Source: Betaproteobacteria bacterium (GTDB lineage Bacteria; Pseudomonadota; Gammaproteobacteria; Burkholderiales; JACQAP01). Taken from it: 64,000 nucleotides of DNA. Of the stretch, positions 32,171 through 42,796 are shown in pieces; position 1 is the first letter of the stretch; each line of letters opens with the position of its first letter. The notes under the pieces were generated by a model. It searched no databases and was not told the DNA's origin. It saw nothing but the letters and a program-made list of their open reading frames with translations. The stretch is taken from NCBI GenBank assembly GCA_016194905.1, contig JACQAP010000004.1, positions 92,908 to 156,907 on the forward strand, read 5' to 3'. A program made the translations under genes and the position numbers.

Positions 32171-33301
32171 TCAGCCCGGGACCGTAGCGCGAACCTGCCG
32201 ACTGGCCAGCTCCACGCGCTTCAGGTAGGCGCCGCGGGCAATGGCAACGTCTTCAATGAACTGCGGCAGCTCATCCAGGCGCAATGCCTGCGGCCCGTCG
32301 ACCAGCGCCTTGGAAGGATTGGGGTGGAAATCCACAAGCACCATGTTGGCGCCGACCAGCACGCCCTGGGCGGTGGCATGCATGACATCGAGGATGCCAT
32401 CCGGTCCGGCCATGCGCGAGCCGACCGAATGGCTGGGGTCGATGCATACCGGCATGCGGGTCAAACGCCTGACCACCGGAACCTGGGCGAAATCCACGAA
32501 ATTGCGATGGGGATCGCCAAGGTTGGTCTTCATACCCCGCAACCCGAACACGACGCGGTGGTTGCCCTCGCTGGCGAGATACTCTGCCGCATTCAGGGAC
32601 TCATCGAGCGTGATGCCGAATCCGCGCTTGATCAGCACCGGAAACTCCTTTTGCCGGCCGACGATTTTCAATAACTCGAAGTTCTGTGTATTGCGCGTGC
32701 CGATCTGCAGCATCACCCCGGTCGGATTGCCGGTTTCGCGCAACGCCTGCCGGATCTCCTCGACGTGCGATTCATGGGTCACCTCCATCGCGATGACGCG
32801 GATGCCGTGCTTTCCGGCCAGTTCGAACACGAAAGGCAGGCAGGACTTGCCGTGCCCCTGAAAAGCGTAAGGACTGGTGCGCGGCTTGTAGGCGCCCATG
32901 CGGGTGCACTGCTGGCCGTTGTCTTTGAGCGCACGCATCATGATATCGACGTGATCGCGGGTATCCACCGCGCAGAGTCCGGCGAAAATATGCAACGTAT
33001 CCTGGCCGAAGCGCAGGCCCTGATAGTCGAAATGCGTCGGCCGGGTGTCATCCTTGTGACGACCGAGTACGCGAAACTCTTCAGAAACACGAATCACCCG
33101 TTCGACGCACGGAAAGCTCTTCATGTCGTCGATCTGCAATGCCTTGGTGTCGCCGAGCAGATAGACCTCGGTCACCGAGCGCTCGGTGCCCTGGATGCGG
33201 TGCGCCCGCGTCTTGATGTTCGGCAGCCGCCCCAGCGACTCCATCAACTGGAAGTATTCGGGGCTCTGCGGATCGGTGTTGTCGCTAAGGATGAGGATCA
33301 T
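32171..33301 (-). CDS. aroG: 3-Deoxy-7-phosphoheptulonate synthase (type I-beta DAHP synthase)
   Basis: A 376-residue enzyme that opens the shikimate pathway by condensing PEP and erythrose-4-phosphate. Residues 1-~75 are the ferredoxin-like regulatory extension (MILILSDNTDP). The catalytic barrel includes FAGLCAVDTRDH, GAYKPRTSPYAFQGHG, IGTRNTQNFELLK, PVLIKRGFG and CIDPSHSVGSR. This matches the I-beta subfamily found in Thermotoga, Bacillus and some proteobacteria rather than E. coli AroF/G/H. No close operon partner. Confidence 0.9.
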   Translation of the reverse strand: MILILSDNTDPQSPEYFQLMESLGRLPNIKTRAHRIQGTERSVTEVYLLGDTKALQIDDMKSFPCVERVIRVSEEFRVLGRHKDDTRPTHFDYQGLRFGQDTLHIFAGLCAVDTRDHVDIMMRALKDNGQQCTRMGAYKPRTSPYAFQGHGKSCLPFVFELAGKHGIRVIAMEVTHESHVEEIRQALRETGNPTGVMLQIGTRNTQNFELLKIVGRQKEFPVLIKRGFGITLDESLNAAEYLASEGNHRVVFGLRGMKTNLGDPHRNFVDFAQVPVVRRLTRMPVCIDPSHSVGSRMAGPDGILDVMHATAQGVLVGANMVLVDFHPNPSKALVDGPQALRLDELPQFIEDVAIARGAYLKRVELASRQVRATVPG

Positions 33302-33304
33302 GTA

Positions 33305-33421
33305 AATGCCGTGACTGCGTGACTGTCGTGACGACGTGACTGCCGTTACGCTATCGCTGCAGCAACAATAATAGAGTTTGAATTTACGATAGTTACAACT
33401 ACGATAGTCACGCGGTTACGG
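33305..33421. repeat. Intergenic palindromic element G (CGTGACT type)
   Basis: The left arm 33307-33350 is made of repeated CGTGAC/GCGTGACT units. It pairs imperfectly (about 70% by eye) with the inverse of the right arm 33381-33421 (ACGATAGTTACAACTACG, then CACGCGGTTACGG). It fills the gap between tldD and the DAHP synthase gene. The unit is unrelated to elements A-F but the architecture is the same. Confidence 0.65.
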
Positions 33422-33425
33422 CCTT

Positions 33426-34892
33426 TCAGGCCGTTCCCCCGACCGTAAGGCCGTCGATGCGCAAGGTCGGCTGGCCGACACCGACCGGCACGCTCTGGCC
33501 TTCCTTGCCGCAGGTGCCGACCCCCGAGTCCAGGCTCATGTCGTTGCCGATCATGGAAACATGCGTCAGCGCATCCGGTCCGTTGCCGATAAGCGTGGCG
33601 CCCTTGACCGGATAGGTGATCTTGCCGTTTTCGATCATATAGGCCTCGGCGGCCGAGAATACGAACTTGCCGCTGACGATATCGACCTGGCCACCGCCGA
33701 AATTCGCCGCATACAGCCCATTCCCGACCGAGCCGATGATCTCGACAGGATCCTTGTCGCCGTTCAGCATGTAAGTGTTGGTCATGCGCGGCATCGGCAC
33801 ATGCGCGTAGGACTCGCGCCGCCCGTTGCCGGTGGGTGCCATGCCCATCAATCGCGCGTTCAGCGTGTCCTGGATGTAACCCCTGAGGATGCCATCCTCG
33901 ATCAGCACGCTGCGCTGCGTCGGATTGCCTTCGTCGTCCACATTCAGCGAACCGCGGCGCCTGGAAATGGTGCCGTCGTCGACCACCGTCACGCCCGGCG
34001 CCGCGACACGCTGGCCGATGCGGCCGGAAAAAGCAGAGCTACCCTTGCGATTGAAATCGCCTTCGAGTCCATGGCCGATGGCTTCATGCAGCAGGATGCC
34101 GGGCCAGCCCGGCCCCAGTACCACGGTCATCGTGCCGGCCGGTGCCGGCCGCGCCGACAGATTGGTCACCGCCTGATGCACCGCCTTGGCTGCGTAGTCG
34201 TGCAAGATTTCGTCGGTGAAATAAGCATAATCGAAACGCCCGCCGCCGCCCGCACTTCCCTGCTCACGACGGCCGTCGTGCTCGACGATGACCTGGAGGG
34301 AAAGCCTGACGAGCGGGCGCACGTCCGCCGCCAGCATGCCGTCGGAACGCGCAATCAGCACGACTTCATATTCGCCCGCCAGCGAAGCCATCACCTGCGA
34401 AATGCGTGGATCGATATCGCGTGCGTAGCGTTCGAGCTTTTCCAGCAGCTTCACCTTGTCGCCGTCGGCAAGGCTCGCCAGCGGATCCTGTGGCAGATAC
34501 AGTTCGCGGCCGCGAGTCCGGCTCGCAACCTGCGTCGCGCCTTGCTCGCCGCGGCGCGCGATCGCTCGAGTGGCCTGCGCCGCGGATTCCAGCGCCGGGA
34601 GACTGATATCGTCGGAGTAGGCGAAGGCCGTTTTCTCTCCGCTGACCGCGCGCACCCCGACGCCCTGATCGATGTTGAAGCTGCCGGACTTCACCATGCC
34701 CTCTTCCAGGCTCCAGCCCTCCGAACGCGAATACTGAAAATACAGATCGGCATAGTCGACGCTGTGGATCATGATCTGGCCGAAGACGCGCTCGATCCCG
34801 CCGGCGTCGAGGCCATAGGGTGCGAGCAACGTGCGGTCTGCGGTCGCGAACAGCAACTCGTGGTTGTTTGTCGGATCGTTGGGCAATTTCAC
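33426..34892 (-). CDS. tldD: TldD metalloprotease
   Basis: A 488-residue TldD of the TldD/TldE zinc protease. The zinc site [12 protein letters not shown] (HExxxH) lies in [34 protein letters not shown] near the N-terminus and [21 protein letters not shown] near the C-terminus are family marks. TldD/E processes modified peptides such as microcins. PQQ maturation needs a protease and no PqqF is seen here, but TldD is widespread in bacteria without PQQ. It lies downstream of the amidase gene on the same strand, separated by element H. Confidence 0.94.
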   Translation of the reverse strand: MKLPNDPTNNHELLFATADRTLLAPYGLDAGGIERVFGQIMIHSVDYADLYFQYSRSEGWSLEEGMVKSGSFNIDQGVGVRAVSGEKTAFAYSDDISLPALESAAQATRAIARRGEQGATQVASRTRGRELYLPQDPLASLADGDKVKLLEKLERYARDIDPRISQVMASLAGEYEVVLIARSDGMLAADVRPLVRLSLQVIVEHDGRREQGSAGGGGRFDYAYFTDEILHDYAAKAVHQAVTNLSARPAPAGTMTVVLGPGWPGILLHEAIGHGLEGDFNRKGSSAFSGRIGQRVAAPGVTVVDDGTISRRRGSLNVDDEGNPTQRSVLIEDGILRGYIQDTLNARLMGMAPTGNGRRESYAHVPMPRMTNTYMLNGDKDPVEIIGSVGNGLYAANFGGGQVDIVSGKFVFSAAEAYMIENGKITYPVKGATLIGNGPDALTHVSMIGNDMSLDSGVGTCGKEGQSVPVGVGQPTLRIDGLTVGGTA

Positions 34893-34915
34893 TCCTTCTA
34901 ATTCTTAGCCATCGT

Positions 34916-34944
34916 GCCCCGCTTCGCGGGGTACCGGCCTTCGG
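34916..34944. other. Two short GC-rich hairpins upstream of tldD
   Basis: CCCCGC-TTC-GCGGGG (34917-34931), followed at once by CCGGCC-TTC-GGCC-type pairing. There is no T-run on either strand, so these are probably not intrinsic terminators. They lie just before element H. Confidence 0.4.
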
Positions 34945-34952
34945 CCATAAAT

Positions 34953-35064
34953 GTCGTGATGAATATCGTAAATGACGTGAATATCGCGTTTTTCAAGCAA
35001 TAGACGCCTGCTCTGCGGTCATGCGAAGCAGGAAAAATTCACGATATTCACGTATTCACGGTCC
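34953..35064. repeat. Intergenic palindromic element H (CGTGAATAT type)
   Basis: The left arm 34953-34994 has units TCGTGATGAATATCG and ACGTGAATATCGCG. The right arm 35037-35064, read inverted, gives CCGTGAATACGTGAATATCG. The interior of ~45 bp holds no gene. It sits between tldD and the amidase gene. Confidence 0.7.
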
Positions 35065-35065
35065 T

Positions 35066-35974
35066 TCAAATTCTATGGATCACCCTGTGGGTCAGCGCCG
35101 GCAGGCTCTTGCGCAGGCTTGCCTGATATGCGGGATTGACCGAGGCGACAACCACGCCCGACCCGCGCGGCAAACGATCGAGTACCGTGCCCCAGGGATC
35201 CACCACCATCGAGTCGCCGTGAGTTTCGCGCCCGCTCAGGTGATAGCCGCCCTGTGCCGGCGCCAGAACGTACGCCAGATTCTCGATTGCCCGCGCACGC
35301 ACCAGCGATTCCCAATGCGCACGGCCGGTGGTCTCGGTAAAAGCGGCGGGCACCACGATGATGTCCACATCCTTCATCGCCCGGTACAACTCCGGAAAAC
35401 GCAGATCGTAGCAGACCGACAACCCGATACGCCCGAACGGCGAATCCACGACCTTGACCTGCTTGCCCGCTTCGAGCGTGCCCTCCTCGGCGAACCTCTC
35501 TTTGCCGAGATCGAGGTTGAACAGGTGAATCTTGTCGTAACGCGCGACCATCCTGCCGCCATCGTCGTAAAGCTGGCAGGAGTTGTAGATCTTGCCTTCG
35601 GTTGGCGCTGTCATCGGCACCGAACAGCCGACCAGCCAGATTTTATGTTTTCTTGCCGTTTCGGAGAGGAAGCGCTGGATCGGCCCGTCGCCGTCCTTTT
35701 CACGAACTTTTACTTTGTCGGTCGGACGCATGCCCATGATGGCGAAATATTCCGGCAACGCGACCAGCCGCGCCCCCTGCGCCACCGCTGCCTCGATGAG
35801 CCGGCCGGCTTCGTTCAGGTTGGCGGCCACGTTCGGACCGGAGGCCATCTGCACGCCGGCGATACGAAACGCCTGCGCGTGCCCCTGTCCTTTCACCGTC
35901 GCCGTTACCGGCGCGGCGTGATCGCGGGCGCCACGCAGTTTTGCGCGGCCGAATCCTGATTGGGTGGTGGCCAT
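35066..35974 (-). CDS. Nitrilase-superfamily amidase (Nit1/deaminated glutathione amidase-like)
   Basis: A 302-residue carbon-nitrogen hydrolase. The Glu-Lys-Cys triad is visible: Glu in ALPEYFAI, Lys in YDKIHLFNLDL and Cys in LSVCYDLRFPELYR. The spacing and the FDVDLG-like segment point to the Nit1/YafV side of the superfamily, whose members repair deaminated glutathione. About 35 residues at the N-terminus (before FRIAGVQMASG) are extra and may indicate a later true start. The order yhdP, amidase, tldD on one strand is common in betaproteobacteria. Confidence 0.9.
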   Translation of the reverse strand: MATTQSGFGRAKLRGARDHAAPVTATVKGQGHAQAFRIAGVQMASGPNVAANLNEAGRLIEAAVAQGARLVALPEYFAIMGMRPTDKVKVREKDGDGPIQRFLSETARKHKIWLVGCSVPMTAPTEGKIYNSCQLYDDGGRMVARYDKIHLFNLDLGKERFAEEGTLEAGKQVKVVDSPFGRIGLSVCYDLRFPELYRAMKDVDIIVVPAAFTETTGRAHWESLVRARAIENLAYVLAPAQGGYHLSGRETHGDSMVVDPWGTVLDRLPRGSGVVVASVNPAYQASLRKSLPALTHRVIHRI

Positions 35975-36040
35975 GCCGGTTCCGAAGCCTGATTCCTGTC
36001 GAGGCGAGGTCGGATTGTAACCTCGTGCGCGAGGAATGCT

Positions 36041-39000
36041 CTAACGTCCTTTTTCCTTCACGTCGGATGGCGACTTGGACACCCGCGCAATGACCGGATC
36101 GGCCCAGCTTCCAGTGACCGAATAATCGAACGATGCGATCTGGCTGAAGGGATCCTTGAGCGCTTTCTGCGCGATGAGCGCGGCAACGCCGATGGCGGGA
36201 TTGACGATGGCACCGGCGATCGCAATACTCTCCGACAGCGACGGCGTGACCCGCACGATGAGATTCTGGGTTTCGCGGGCGAGATCGACCTGACCGTGCA
36301 TCGCCACGCGCGCAGCGGAACCCTCCATCCGGAAATCCTGCGTATAGGCAACGCCCGCGGTGATATTCAGGTTTGCCGAGATGCGATCGAAACTGAAACC
36401 CTTGCTGAACACGTCGCGGAAATCCAGCGATACGCGTCTGGGCAGTGCCTGCAGGCTCAGGATGCCGAGCAGCTTGGCCACGCCCGGCTCGATCTGGCGG
36501 AAACGCCCGCCCTTGGCTTCCAATTTCAATTGACCTGACAGGGACGGAATGTCGAACCGGGTCGGATTGCCTCTCCAGGCAATCGGGCCCTCGAGCAAGG
36601 CAGTTCCACCCTGCACGCTGTCCGGCCAGCCCAGTCTCGTGAAGAACTTGCCGACGTCGGAAACCTCGAGCTTTACCTTGACGTCGGTGCGCGAAATTTC
36701 TCCGATCGCCCAGCGTCCGCTCATGGCGAACTTGCTTTCCGGATTGGCGATTTCCAGCCGCTGCAATTGCCAGCCGGAGGTCTCCGGTTGCGCCAGCACC
36801 GTCAGGCGTCCCAGATCCTTGCCTTCGTAGGTAAAGCTGTCGGCAACCAGATCCACGGAAGGCAGGCGCTGCTCGGCCCCGCCGCCGGGCTTGCCGGCCT
36901 GGATTTCCGTTGTAATCGGCGGCAGCACGAGCTTCGACAGGCGGGCAGCCAACTTGCCGTCGCCATCTGATACCCACGACATCTGACCGGCCACTTCGCG
37001 GCCGGCGAGCGTAGCCTGCCATCCGGCAGCCTGCCGGGTTGCTTCCACTTTGAGACCGTGAAAGCGCCGGCGACCGACGTCGAGGATGCCGATCTGCAGG
37101 TCCACACCGGCAAGATCGATTTGCGAATCTCCCGGGCCGCCGGACAGCAGGCCCTGCCAGACGTCCGCATCCACCAGGTCGAGGCTGCCCCGTAACCATA
37201 ATCCGTCCGAAGTCGGTAGCGCAGCCGGACTGCCCAGGCTCACCATGCCGCGACTCACCCCACCGGGCGCGCCTCCATCGAGCAGTAGTTGCGCGGAGGC
37301 GACCTTGTCGAGGTTGACGGCGAGCACGCCCTGGCGTCCGGGGCGTTCGCGCAGTTCCACGCGCAGCGGCAGGCTGGCGCTGGCGGCCTTGGCGAACGGC
37401 GGCGGCAACGTCGACGTGAGGCCGACCAGGTTCGAGTCAAAGCGAATGGTGGCGATCTTGTTACGCACGACGATGGTGCCGCGCCACGGCGTCTGGCCGT
37501 CCAGGAAAGCAAGCATGGGATGTTTCCAGACCACCCGTGCCTGATCCACGTCCAGCGTGCCGACGATGCTCGCCGTGATGCCGCCAACCGCCTGATTGGA
37601 GGCTTCGAAAGACAGCGGCTCGCCGAACATCAGCGCACGGCCCTCCCTGACGTTGAAGGAATGCTCGGTAAACGCGATGCGCGCGCCGAAATGTTCGAAA
37701 GGCGGCAGGCGTGGGTCGAGCGTAACCAGGTTGTTCTGCAGCATCAGTACGCCTTTGACGGCGGACTCCTTGATCTGGTGCAGGGGCAGATCGAGTTCCA
37801 GATCGAGTTTGGCGTCGCCAGCGGCTTTCATTTCGTCGGTGAAGCGGTTGATGTGGCCCGCCACCGGCGTCGATGCCGCATAACGCAGGAAGTCCGATGT
37901 CGCTCCCTGCGCGACGCCTTTGACCTGCAGATGTTCGTTATGCCTGCCGAGTTCGGCAATTGACGCCCGCACGCCGGACAACTGCAGGCCTAGAATTGCA
38001 CCGGACTGGCCGCGCAGGTCCATGCGGTCGCCTCTGAAAACGACATCGCCGGTAATACCGGTAATCGGCGGCCAGCCGTCTGCGTAGTCGATGGTCACGC
38101 CGCTGGCCTTGGTTGCGACTTCGAACACGCCGTTCTTGTCGCCGGCAAACGGAAAGTCCTTCAGCGGGCCTTTCAGCCGGAAGCGCATATCCTTCGACTC
38201 CCCGGCGAGCAGCGCCCGCTTTAACCAGGCCTGCGTAACCGGCGCCGCCACCGGCATGTAGCGCCAGAGCTGGTGCGCATCGGCACGCACCAGCATGCCG
38301 GACAGGTCCACGCTGCCGCGGCCCTCGGCCGCGTTGCGATAAGAACCGGAAACACTGCCGGCGAGGTGCTCGTTGGTGAAGTTCGCGTTCTTGATGGCGA
38401 GATCGACTACGTCATCATGGAAAGTCCATCCCGCATTGGCCGCGAGATAGTCCAGCGGCAGCGGCTCGGAGAATATTTTCGGCAGCTCCACACCCCCGTT
38501 TGTTGCCTTGAGCGATATCGTTCCACCGCGCTCATTCGCGTCGAACTGGCCGCTCAAACCGTGAAACCCGGGGAGCGAGCCGTCGGGCCGCGCTGCCATG
38601 GCGGCAAAACGGACCTTCGCCGAGTAGGGGTGGCCGGTGCCCCAATCTCCGTCCCAGGAAAAATTGGCGTCTTCGACAGTCCCGGTCGGAGCAGACCGCG
38701 CCAGGCGGCCGCGCAGCGCGGCATCAAGCGGCAGGAACTCCGCGAGATCTACCACGGGAGCGAGGTCAAGGCCTGACAAGTGCAGTTCGGAATGGCGCAC
38801 GCCGCCAGCGGGCTCGGAACGCGCGTAGCTGAATTGCGTCGGCGCCAGCTTCAGCCCGTCGGCGGCCGTAAAGCCGAACGAAGTCGCGGAAATTTCGGTG
38901 CGGTCGCCGCGCTGCATCCAGCCCAGCCTGCCCTCTACTTCGGACAAAACAAGATCGGGCAGATTGGACGCCAGCCGGGTCTGCACATTGACCAGCCTGA

Positions 39001-39853
39001 GGTCGGCGGTGGCCGCGCCCAGGCGGGTGCCGTTCAGTTCAAGCCACAAGCGCAACGATCCGAGACCGCTCGCCAGTTCCAGCGGTGCCGGTATCCATAC
39101 CTGCGCTAGCGCGAGGTCGGCGTAGCCGATTTCGGCATAGAGTTTTCCGTTCCACAATTGCACTTCGCGGACATCGCGGCCGAGAAATTCGCCGCGCGCA
39201 ACGAGCGGGGAGGCAATCTGCGCAGGTGGCACCGCCGTCAAACCGAAGCGATGGATCGCGCCATCGCGGTCGAGCCGGAAATTGACTTTATCGAGCCGCA
39301 GTTCGGGGGCACTGCGCATTTCGTCCAGCCAGGTGATGGTGGCGTCGCGCACGAGCACCTGGCGTTGTGCCAGCAGCCACTCGCTGAACCCGCCGCCGTC
39401 AGCGGCTTGGCGCTGCATGGCGATGCCCGCGACCCAGAGCACGCCGGAAGCGTCGCGTTTGACCTCGAGCTCGGGTCCGTAGACCGCCAGGGAATCAAAA
39501 CGCCACTCGGCCGACAGCAGCGACAGCCACGACAACACGGTTTCAACCCGGTCCAGCACCAATGCCGGCTGGCCGTCGGTGCCAAAGACCTTGACGTCCA
39601 TGAGGTTCAGTTCCGGCCGGTAACCCTGCCAGCTTCCGGTGATCGAACCGATCGTGACGCGCTGCCCAACCGAGCGTGCGATCGTTCGCGCAATCGGCTC
39701 GCGATAGTCGTCGATATTGGGCAGCACGAGGTAGCGCAGTCCAAGTACCAGCGCGACGAAAACCAATCCGGCGATCAGGACCGCATAGGTCGCGGCGCGA
39801 TAGGTCCAAAGCGAACCGTGCTTGAGGAAGGCGAAGCAGTATTTGAGAAACAC
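36041..39853 (-). CDS. yhdP: YhdP-family envelope protein (AsmA-like, DUF3971)
   Basis: A 1270-residue protein. A membrane anchor (TYAVLIAGLVFVALVLGLRY) at residues ~21-40 is followed by an enormous periplasmic beta-rich region of AsmA/TamB type. Recognisable parts are NIDDYREPIARTIARSVGQRVTIGSITGSW near the start and the C-terminal AsmA-like region with LKLEAKGGRFRQIEPGVAKLLGILSLQALPRR and DFRDVFSKGFSFD. YhdP works with TamB and YdbH in moving phospholipids to the outer membrane. The start is GTG at 39853. It is divergent from glnE with ~220 bp between them, in which I see no feature. Confidence 0.92.
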   Translation of the reverse strand: MFLKYCFAFLKHGSLWTYRAATYAVLIAGLVFVALVLGLRYLVLPNIDDYREPIARTIARSVGQRVTIGSITGSWQGYRPELNLMDVKVFGTDGQPALVLDRVETVLSWLSLLSAEWRFDSLAVYGPELEVKRDASGVLWVAGIAMQRQAADGGGFSEWLLAQRQVLVRDATITWLDEMRSAPELRLDKVNFRLDRDGAIHRFGLTAVPPAQIASPLVARGEFLGRDVREVQLWNGKLYAEIGYADLALAQVWIPAPLELASGLGSLRLWLELNGTRLGAATADLRLVNVQTRLASNLPDLVLSEVEGRLGWMQRGDRTEISATSFGFTAADGLKLAPTQFSYARSEPAGGVRHSELHLSGLDLAPVVDLAEFLPLDAALRGRLARSAPTGTVEDANFSWDGDWGTGHPYSAKVRFAAMAARPDGSLPGFHGLSGQFDANERGGTISLKATNGGVELPKIFSEPLPLDYLAANAGWTFHDDVVDLAIKNANFTNEHLAGSVSGSYRNAAEGRGSVDLSGMLVRADAHQLWRYMPVAAPVTQAWLKRALLAGESKDMRFRLKGPLKDFPFAGDKNGVFEVATKASGVTIDYADGWPPITGITGDVVFRGDRMDLRGQSGAILGLQLSGVRASIAELGRHNEHLQVKGVAQGATSDFLRYAASTPVAGHINRFTDEMKAAGDAKLDLELDLPLHQIKESAVKGVLMLQNNLVTLDPRLPPFEHFGARIAFTEHSFNVREGRALMFGEPLSFEASNQAVGGITASIVGTLDVDQARVVWKHPMLAFLDGQTPWRGTIVVRNKIATIRFDSNLVGLTSTLPPPFAKAASASLPLRVELRERPGRQGVLAVNLDKVASAQLLLDGGAPGGVSRGMVSLGSPAALPTSDGLWLRGSLDLVDADVWQGLLSGGPGDSQIDLAGVDLQIGILDVGRRRFHGLKVEATRQAAGWQATLAGREVAGQMSWVSDGDGKLAARLSKLVLPPITTEIQAGKPGGGAEQRLPSVDLVADSFTYEGKDLGRLTVLAQPETSGWQLQRLEIANPESKFAMSGRWAIGEISRTDVKVKLEVSDVGKFFTRLGWPDSVQGGTALLEGPIAWRGNPTRFDIPSLSGQLKLEAKGGRFRQIEPGVAKLLGILSLQALPRRVSLDFRDVFSKGFSFDRISANLNITAGVAYTQDFRMEGSAARVAMHGQVDLARETQNLIVRVTPSLSESIAIAGAIVNPAIGVAALIAQKALKDPFSQIASFDYSVTGSWADPVIARVSKSPSDVKEKGR

Positions 39854-40072
39854 TTGGTCGACGGCGCGCTATCGGGGCGGTGGAAAGAAACGCTGTTCGG
39901 TTAAGATACGCGGACGCAAATAAAATTCTCCGGACATCCACCGTATCCGCGGAAGCCCGATGGCGCACAAACCTGGTGGCGGCGTAATTGACGCACCGGC
40001 CCCGGAAAGGTTGACGTCGCTCCCCAGGACAGCGTTGCCGATCGAAGCCCAGCCATTCTAAACCAACGACGC

Positions 40073-42796
40073 ATGTCCGCCGCCGCTTCCATATCGAAAG
40101 ACTTGCCATCGGCCATCGCCCGCGCCGCGCGGCTGTCGCGCTACGTGCGCGACCTGCTGTCCGCGGAACCGGGACTGGCGACCGGCGTTACGCTGGATGC
40201 GCCGCTCGATCGCGGCTGGATGCACGCGCAGATCGAGGGTCGGGACCATGACGACCAGACGCTGAAGACTGAGCTGCGCCGGTTGCGCAAGGCGGTCATG
40301 CTGGGATTGATCACGCGCGATCTCGATGGTCGCGCGAACCTGGCGGAGGTGGTCGACACCGTTACCGCACTGGCGGAGGAAGCCGTGGCGGCGGCCACTG
40401 CCAGCCATGCGCAATGGCTGGCGCGGGAGTTTGGCAATCCATTGGGCGCAATCTCGGGCGACAAGCAGCAGTTGCACATCATTGCGATGGGCAAGCTCGG
40501 CGGCGGCGAACTCAACGTGTCTTCTGACATCGATATCGTGTTCGCCTACCCTGAGGACGGCGAAACCGACGGACCGCGGCGCATTTCGAACCATGAGTAT
40601 TTCATCCGGCTTGCGCGCAGGATCATCAGCGCAATCGCCGAGGTCACAATGGACGGGTTCGTGTTCCGGGTGGATACGCGGCTGAGGCCTTACGGCGACA
40701 GTGGTCCGCTCGCGGTGAGTTTCGACATGCTGGAGGAGTACTTCACCACCCAGGGACGCGAATGGGAGCGCTACGCCTGGGTGAAAGCGCGGCCGGTCAC
40801 CGGGGAGGCCGGCGCGGACCTCGATGCCGTCGTTACGCCTTTCGTGTACCGGCGTCATCTCGACTACAGCGCTATCGCCAGCCTGCGCAGCCTGCATGCG
40901 CAAATCCGCCAGGAGGTGCAAAAGCGCGAAATCGCGGACAACATCAAGCTCGGCCGGGGCGGCATCCGAGAAATCGAGTTCCTGGTGCAGGTGTTCCAGA
41001 TCATCCGCGGCGGCCGCGAACCGGTGTTTCGGCTGCGCCCGACGCTGAAGGCGCTGGCGCTCCTCGGGGAAAGGCGATTGCTGCCGGGTGCGGCCGTCGA
41101 TGAATTGCGCACCGCCTACGTGTATCTGCGCAATCTCGAACACCGTTTGCAATATCTGGACGACCAGCAGACCCAGATGTTGCCCCGCGCGGACGAAGAT
41201 CGCGCGCTGGTCGCCGAGATGATGGGTTGTGCGGATTATGCCGGCCTGCGACGGGAACTCGACGCGCACCGCGCCGTCGTGTCGCGGCACTTCGAGGCGA
41301 TTTTCGCCGGCGTACGGGAAAACGGCGGGGTGCAGGATCAGGCCGATCTCTGGCTGCAGGCGCTGTCCCGCGAAGACGCGCTCGCGCGGCTCGCCGGCAT
41401 GGGCTTCAGCGATGTAGGGCGCATTTACGCGAGGCTCATGGCCATCAGAGGCAGTGCGCGCTATCGCCGCATGGCGGCATCCAGCCAGGCTTTGCTGGAT
41501 CGGCTCATTCCGCAACTGATGGAAACCGCGCACGTGCTGCCGAATCCGGATACGACTTTCGAGCGCATGTTCAACGTCGTGGACAGCATCGGCCGGCGCG
41601 AAGCCTACCTGGCCCTGTTGCTCGAATATCCGAATGCGACCGCCCGCCTCGCGCGCCTGGCTTCGGCGAGTCCGTGGGCCGCAGATTATCTGGCCCAGCA
41701 CCCGGTGCTGCTCGACGAACTGATCGACCCGCAAGGCAGCAGCGATGTGGCGGACTGGCCGCGGTTGCGCGAGACGCTGCACGCGAGCCTCGACGAGCAC
41801 GACGGCAACACCGAGCGGCAGATGGACATCCTGCGCCACTTCAAGCAGACGCAGACGCTGCGCCTGCTCGCGCTCGATCTTGCCGGCGCGCTGTCGCTCG
41901 AGACGCTGTCCGATCACCTGAGCGATCTTGCCTGCACCGTGCTGGAAGAAGTGCTGCGCCTCGCCTGGAATGCGTTGCGGGTGCGTCACCGCGAACAACC
42001 GCAGTTCGCGATCGTCGGTTACGGCAAACTCGGCGGCAAGGAACTCGGCTACGCCTCCGATCTCGACATCATTTTTCTCTACGATGACGAGGACCAGGCC
42101 GCGCCGGAAACTTACGCGCGCCTGGCACAACGCATCAACACCTGGCTTACCAGCGCAACATCAGCCGGCGTGCTGTACGAAATCGATCTGAGACTGCGCC
42201 CCAACGGCGCAGCCGGACTCCTGGTTAGCCAGATCGACGCCTTCCGGGAATACGAGTTCGAAAAGGCCTGGGTGTGGGAACATCAGGCGCTGACGCGCGC
42301 CCGCTTCGTCGCGGGCGCTGACGCGATCGGCCGGCGTTTCGAGCGCCTGCGCATCGAAGTGCTGTGCCGGCCCCGCGATCTCGCCGCACTCGGAAGCGAA
42401 ATCCTGTCCATGCGGGACAAGATGCGCGACGCGCACCCGAATGGCAGCGGCCTGTTCGATCTCAAGCACGATCGCGGCGGCATCGTCGACGTCGAGTTCG
42501 TGGTGCAATTTCTGGTGCTGGGCCATGCACACCGGCACGCCGGGCTGACGGGTAACATCGGCAATCTTGCCCTGTTGAAGCTCGCTGCCGGGCTCGGCCT
42601 GCTGCCCGATGATCTGGCCAGCGGCGCGCACGCGGCTTACCGTGAATTCCGCCGGCTCCAGCATGCGATGCGGCTGCAGGGCGAGCGTTACGCGCGCGTG
42701 GATCCTGCCGGGGTGGCGGAACACGTGCAGGCGGTGCTGCATCTCTGGGAGTGGGTATTCGGCAACATCCGGCGGGTGCCGGCTCAGCCCGAGTAG
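40073..42796 (+). CDS. glnE: Glutamine synthetase adenylyltransferase/deadenylyltransferase
   Basis: A 907-residue bifunctional enzyme controlling glutamine synthetase by adding or removing AMP. Two nucleotidyltransferase domains are seen. The N-terminal (deadenylylation) domain has GKLGGGELNVSSDIDIVFAY and the C-terminal (adenylylation) domain has GYGKLGGKELGYASDLDIIFLY. The linker holds LGRGGIREIEFLVQ, and the end shows HDRGGIVDVEFVVQFL. ATG at 40073. The last 13 nt overlap the end of the convergent cyclase gene. Confidence 0.96.
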   Translation: MSAAASISKDLPSAIARAARLSRYVRDLLSAEPGLATGVTLDAPLDRGWMHAQIEGRDHDDQTLKTELRRLRKAVMLGLITRDLDGRANLAEVVDTVTALAEEAVAAATASHAQWLAREFGNPLGAISGDKQQLHIIAMGKLGGGELNVSSDIDIVFAYPEDGETDGPRRISNHEYFIRLARRIISAIAEVTMDGFVFRVDTRLRPYGDSGPLAVSFDMLEEYFTTQGREWERYAWVKARPVTGEAGADLDAVVTPFVYRRHLDYSAIASLRSLHAQIRQEVQKREIADNIKLGRGGIREIEFLVQVFQIIRGGREPVFRLRPTLKALALLGERRLLPGAAVDELRTAYVYLRNLEHRLQYLDDQQTQMLPRADEDRALVAEMMGCADYAGLRRELDAHRAVVSRHFEAIFAGVRENGGVQDQADLWLQALSREDALARLAGMGFSDVGRIYARLMAIRGSARYRRMAASSQALLDRLIPQLMETAHVLPNPDTTFERMFNVVDSIGRREAYLALLLEYPNATARLARLASASPWAADYLAQHPVLLDELIDPQGSSDVADWPRLRETLHASLDEHDGNTERQMDILRHFKQTQTLRLLALDLAGALSLETLSDHLSDLACTVLEEVLRLAWNALRVRHREQPQFAIVGYGKLGGKELGYASDLDIIFLYDDEDQAAPETYARLAQRINTWLTSATSAGVLYEIDLRLRPNGAAGLLVSQIDAFREYEFEKAWVWEHQALTRARFVAGADAIGRRFERLRIEVLCRPRDLAALGSEILSMRDKMRDAHPNGSGLFDLKHDRGGIVDVEFVVQFLVLGHAHRHAGLTGNIGNLALLKLAAGLGLLPDDLASGAHAAYREFRRLQHAMRLQGERYARVDPAGVAEHVQAVLHLWEWVFGNIRRVPAQPE

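Noticed and set aside
33426..34892. tldD as the dedicated PQQ-processing protease
   Set aside because: TldD is present in most proteobacteria irrespective of PQQ, and the gene lies with its usual neighbours (amidase, yhdP), 28 kb from pqqE, so position gives no support.
40058..42130. A 690-codon open frame on the minus strand
   Set aside because: Antisense shadow of glnE, whose two nucleotidyltransferase motifs are unmistakable.
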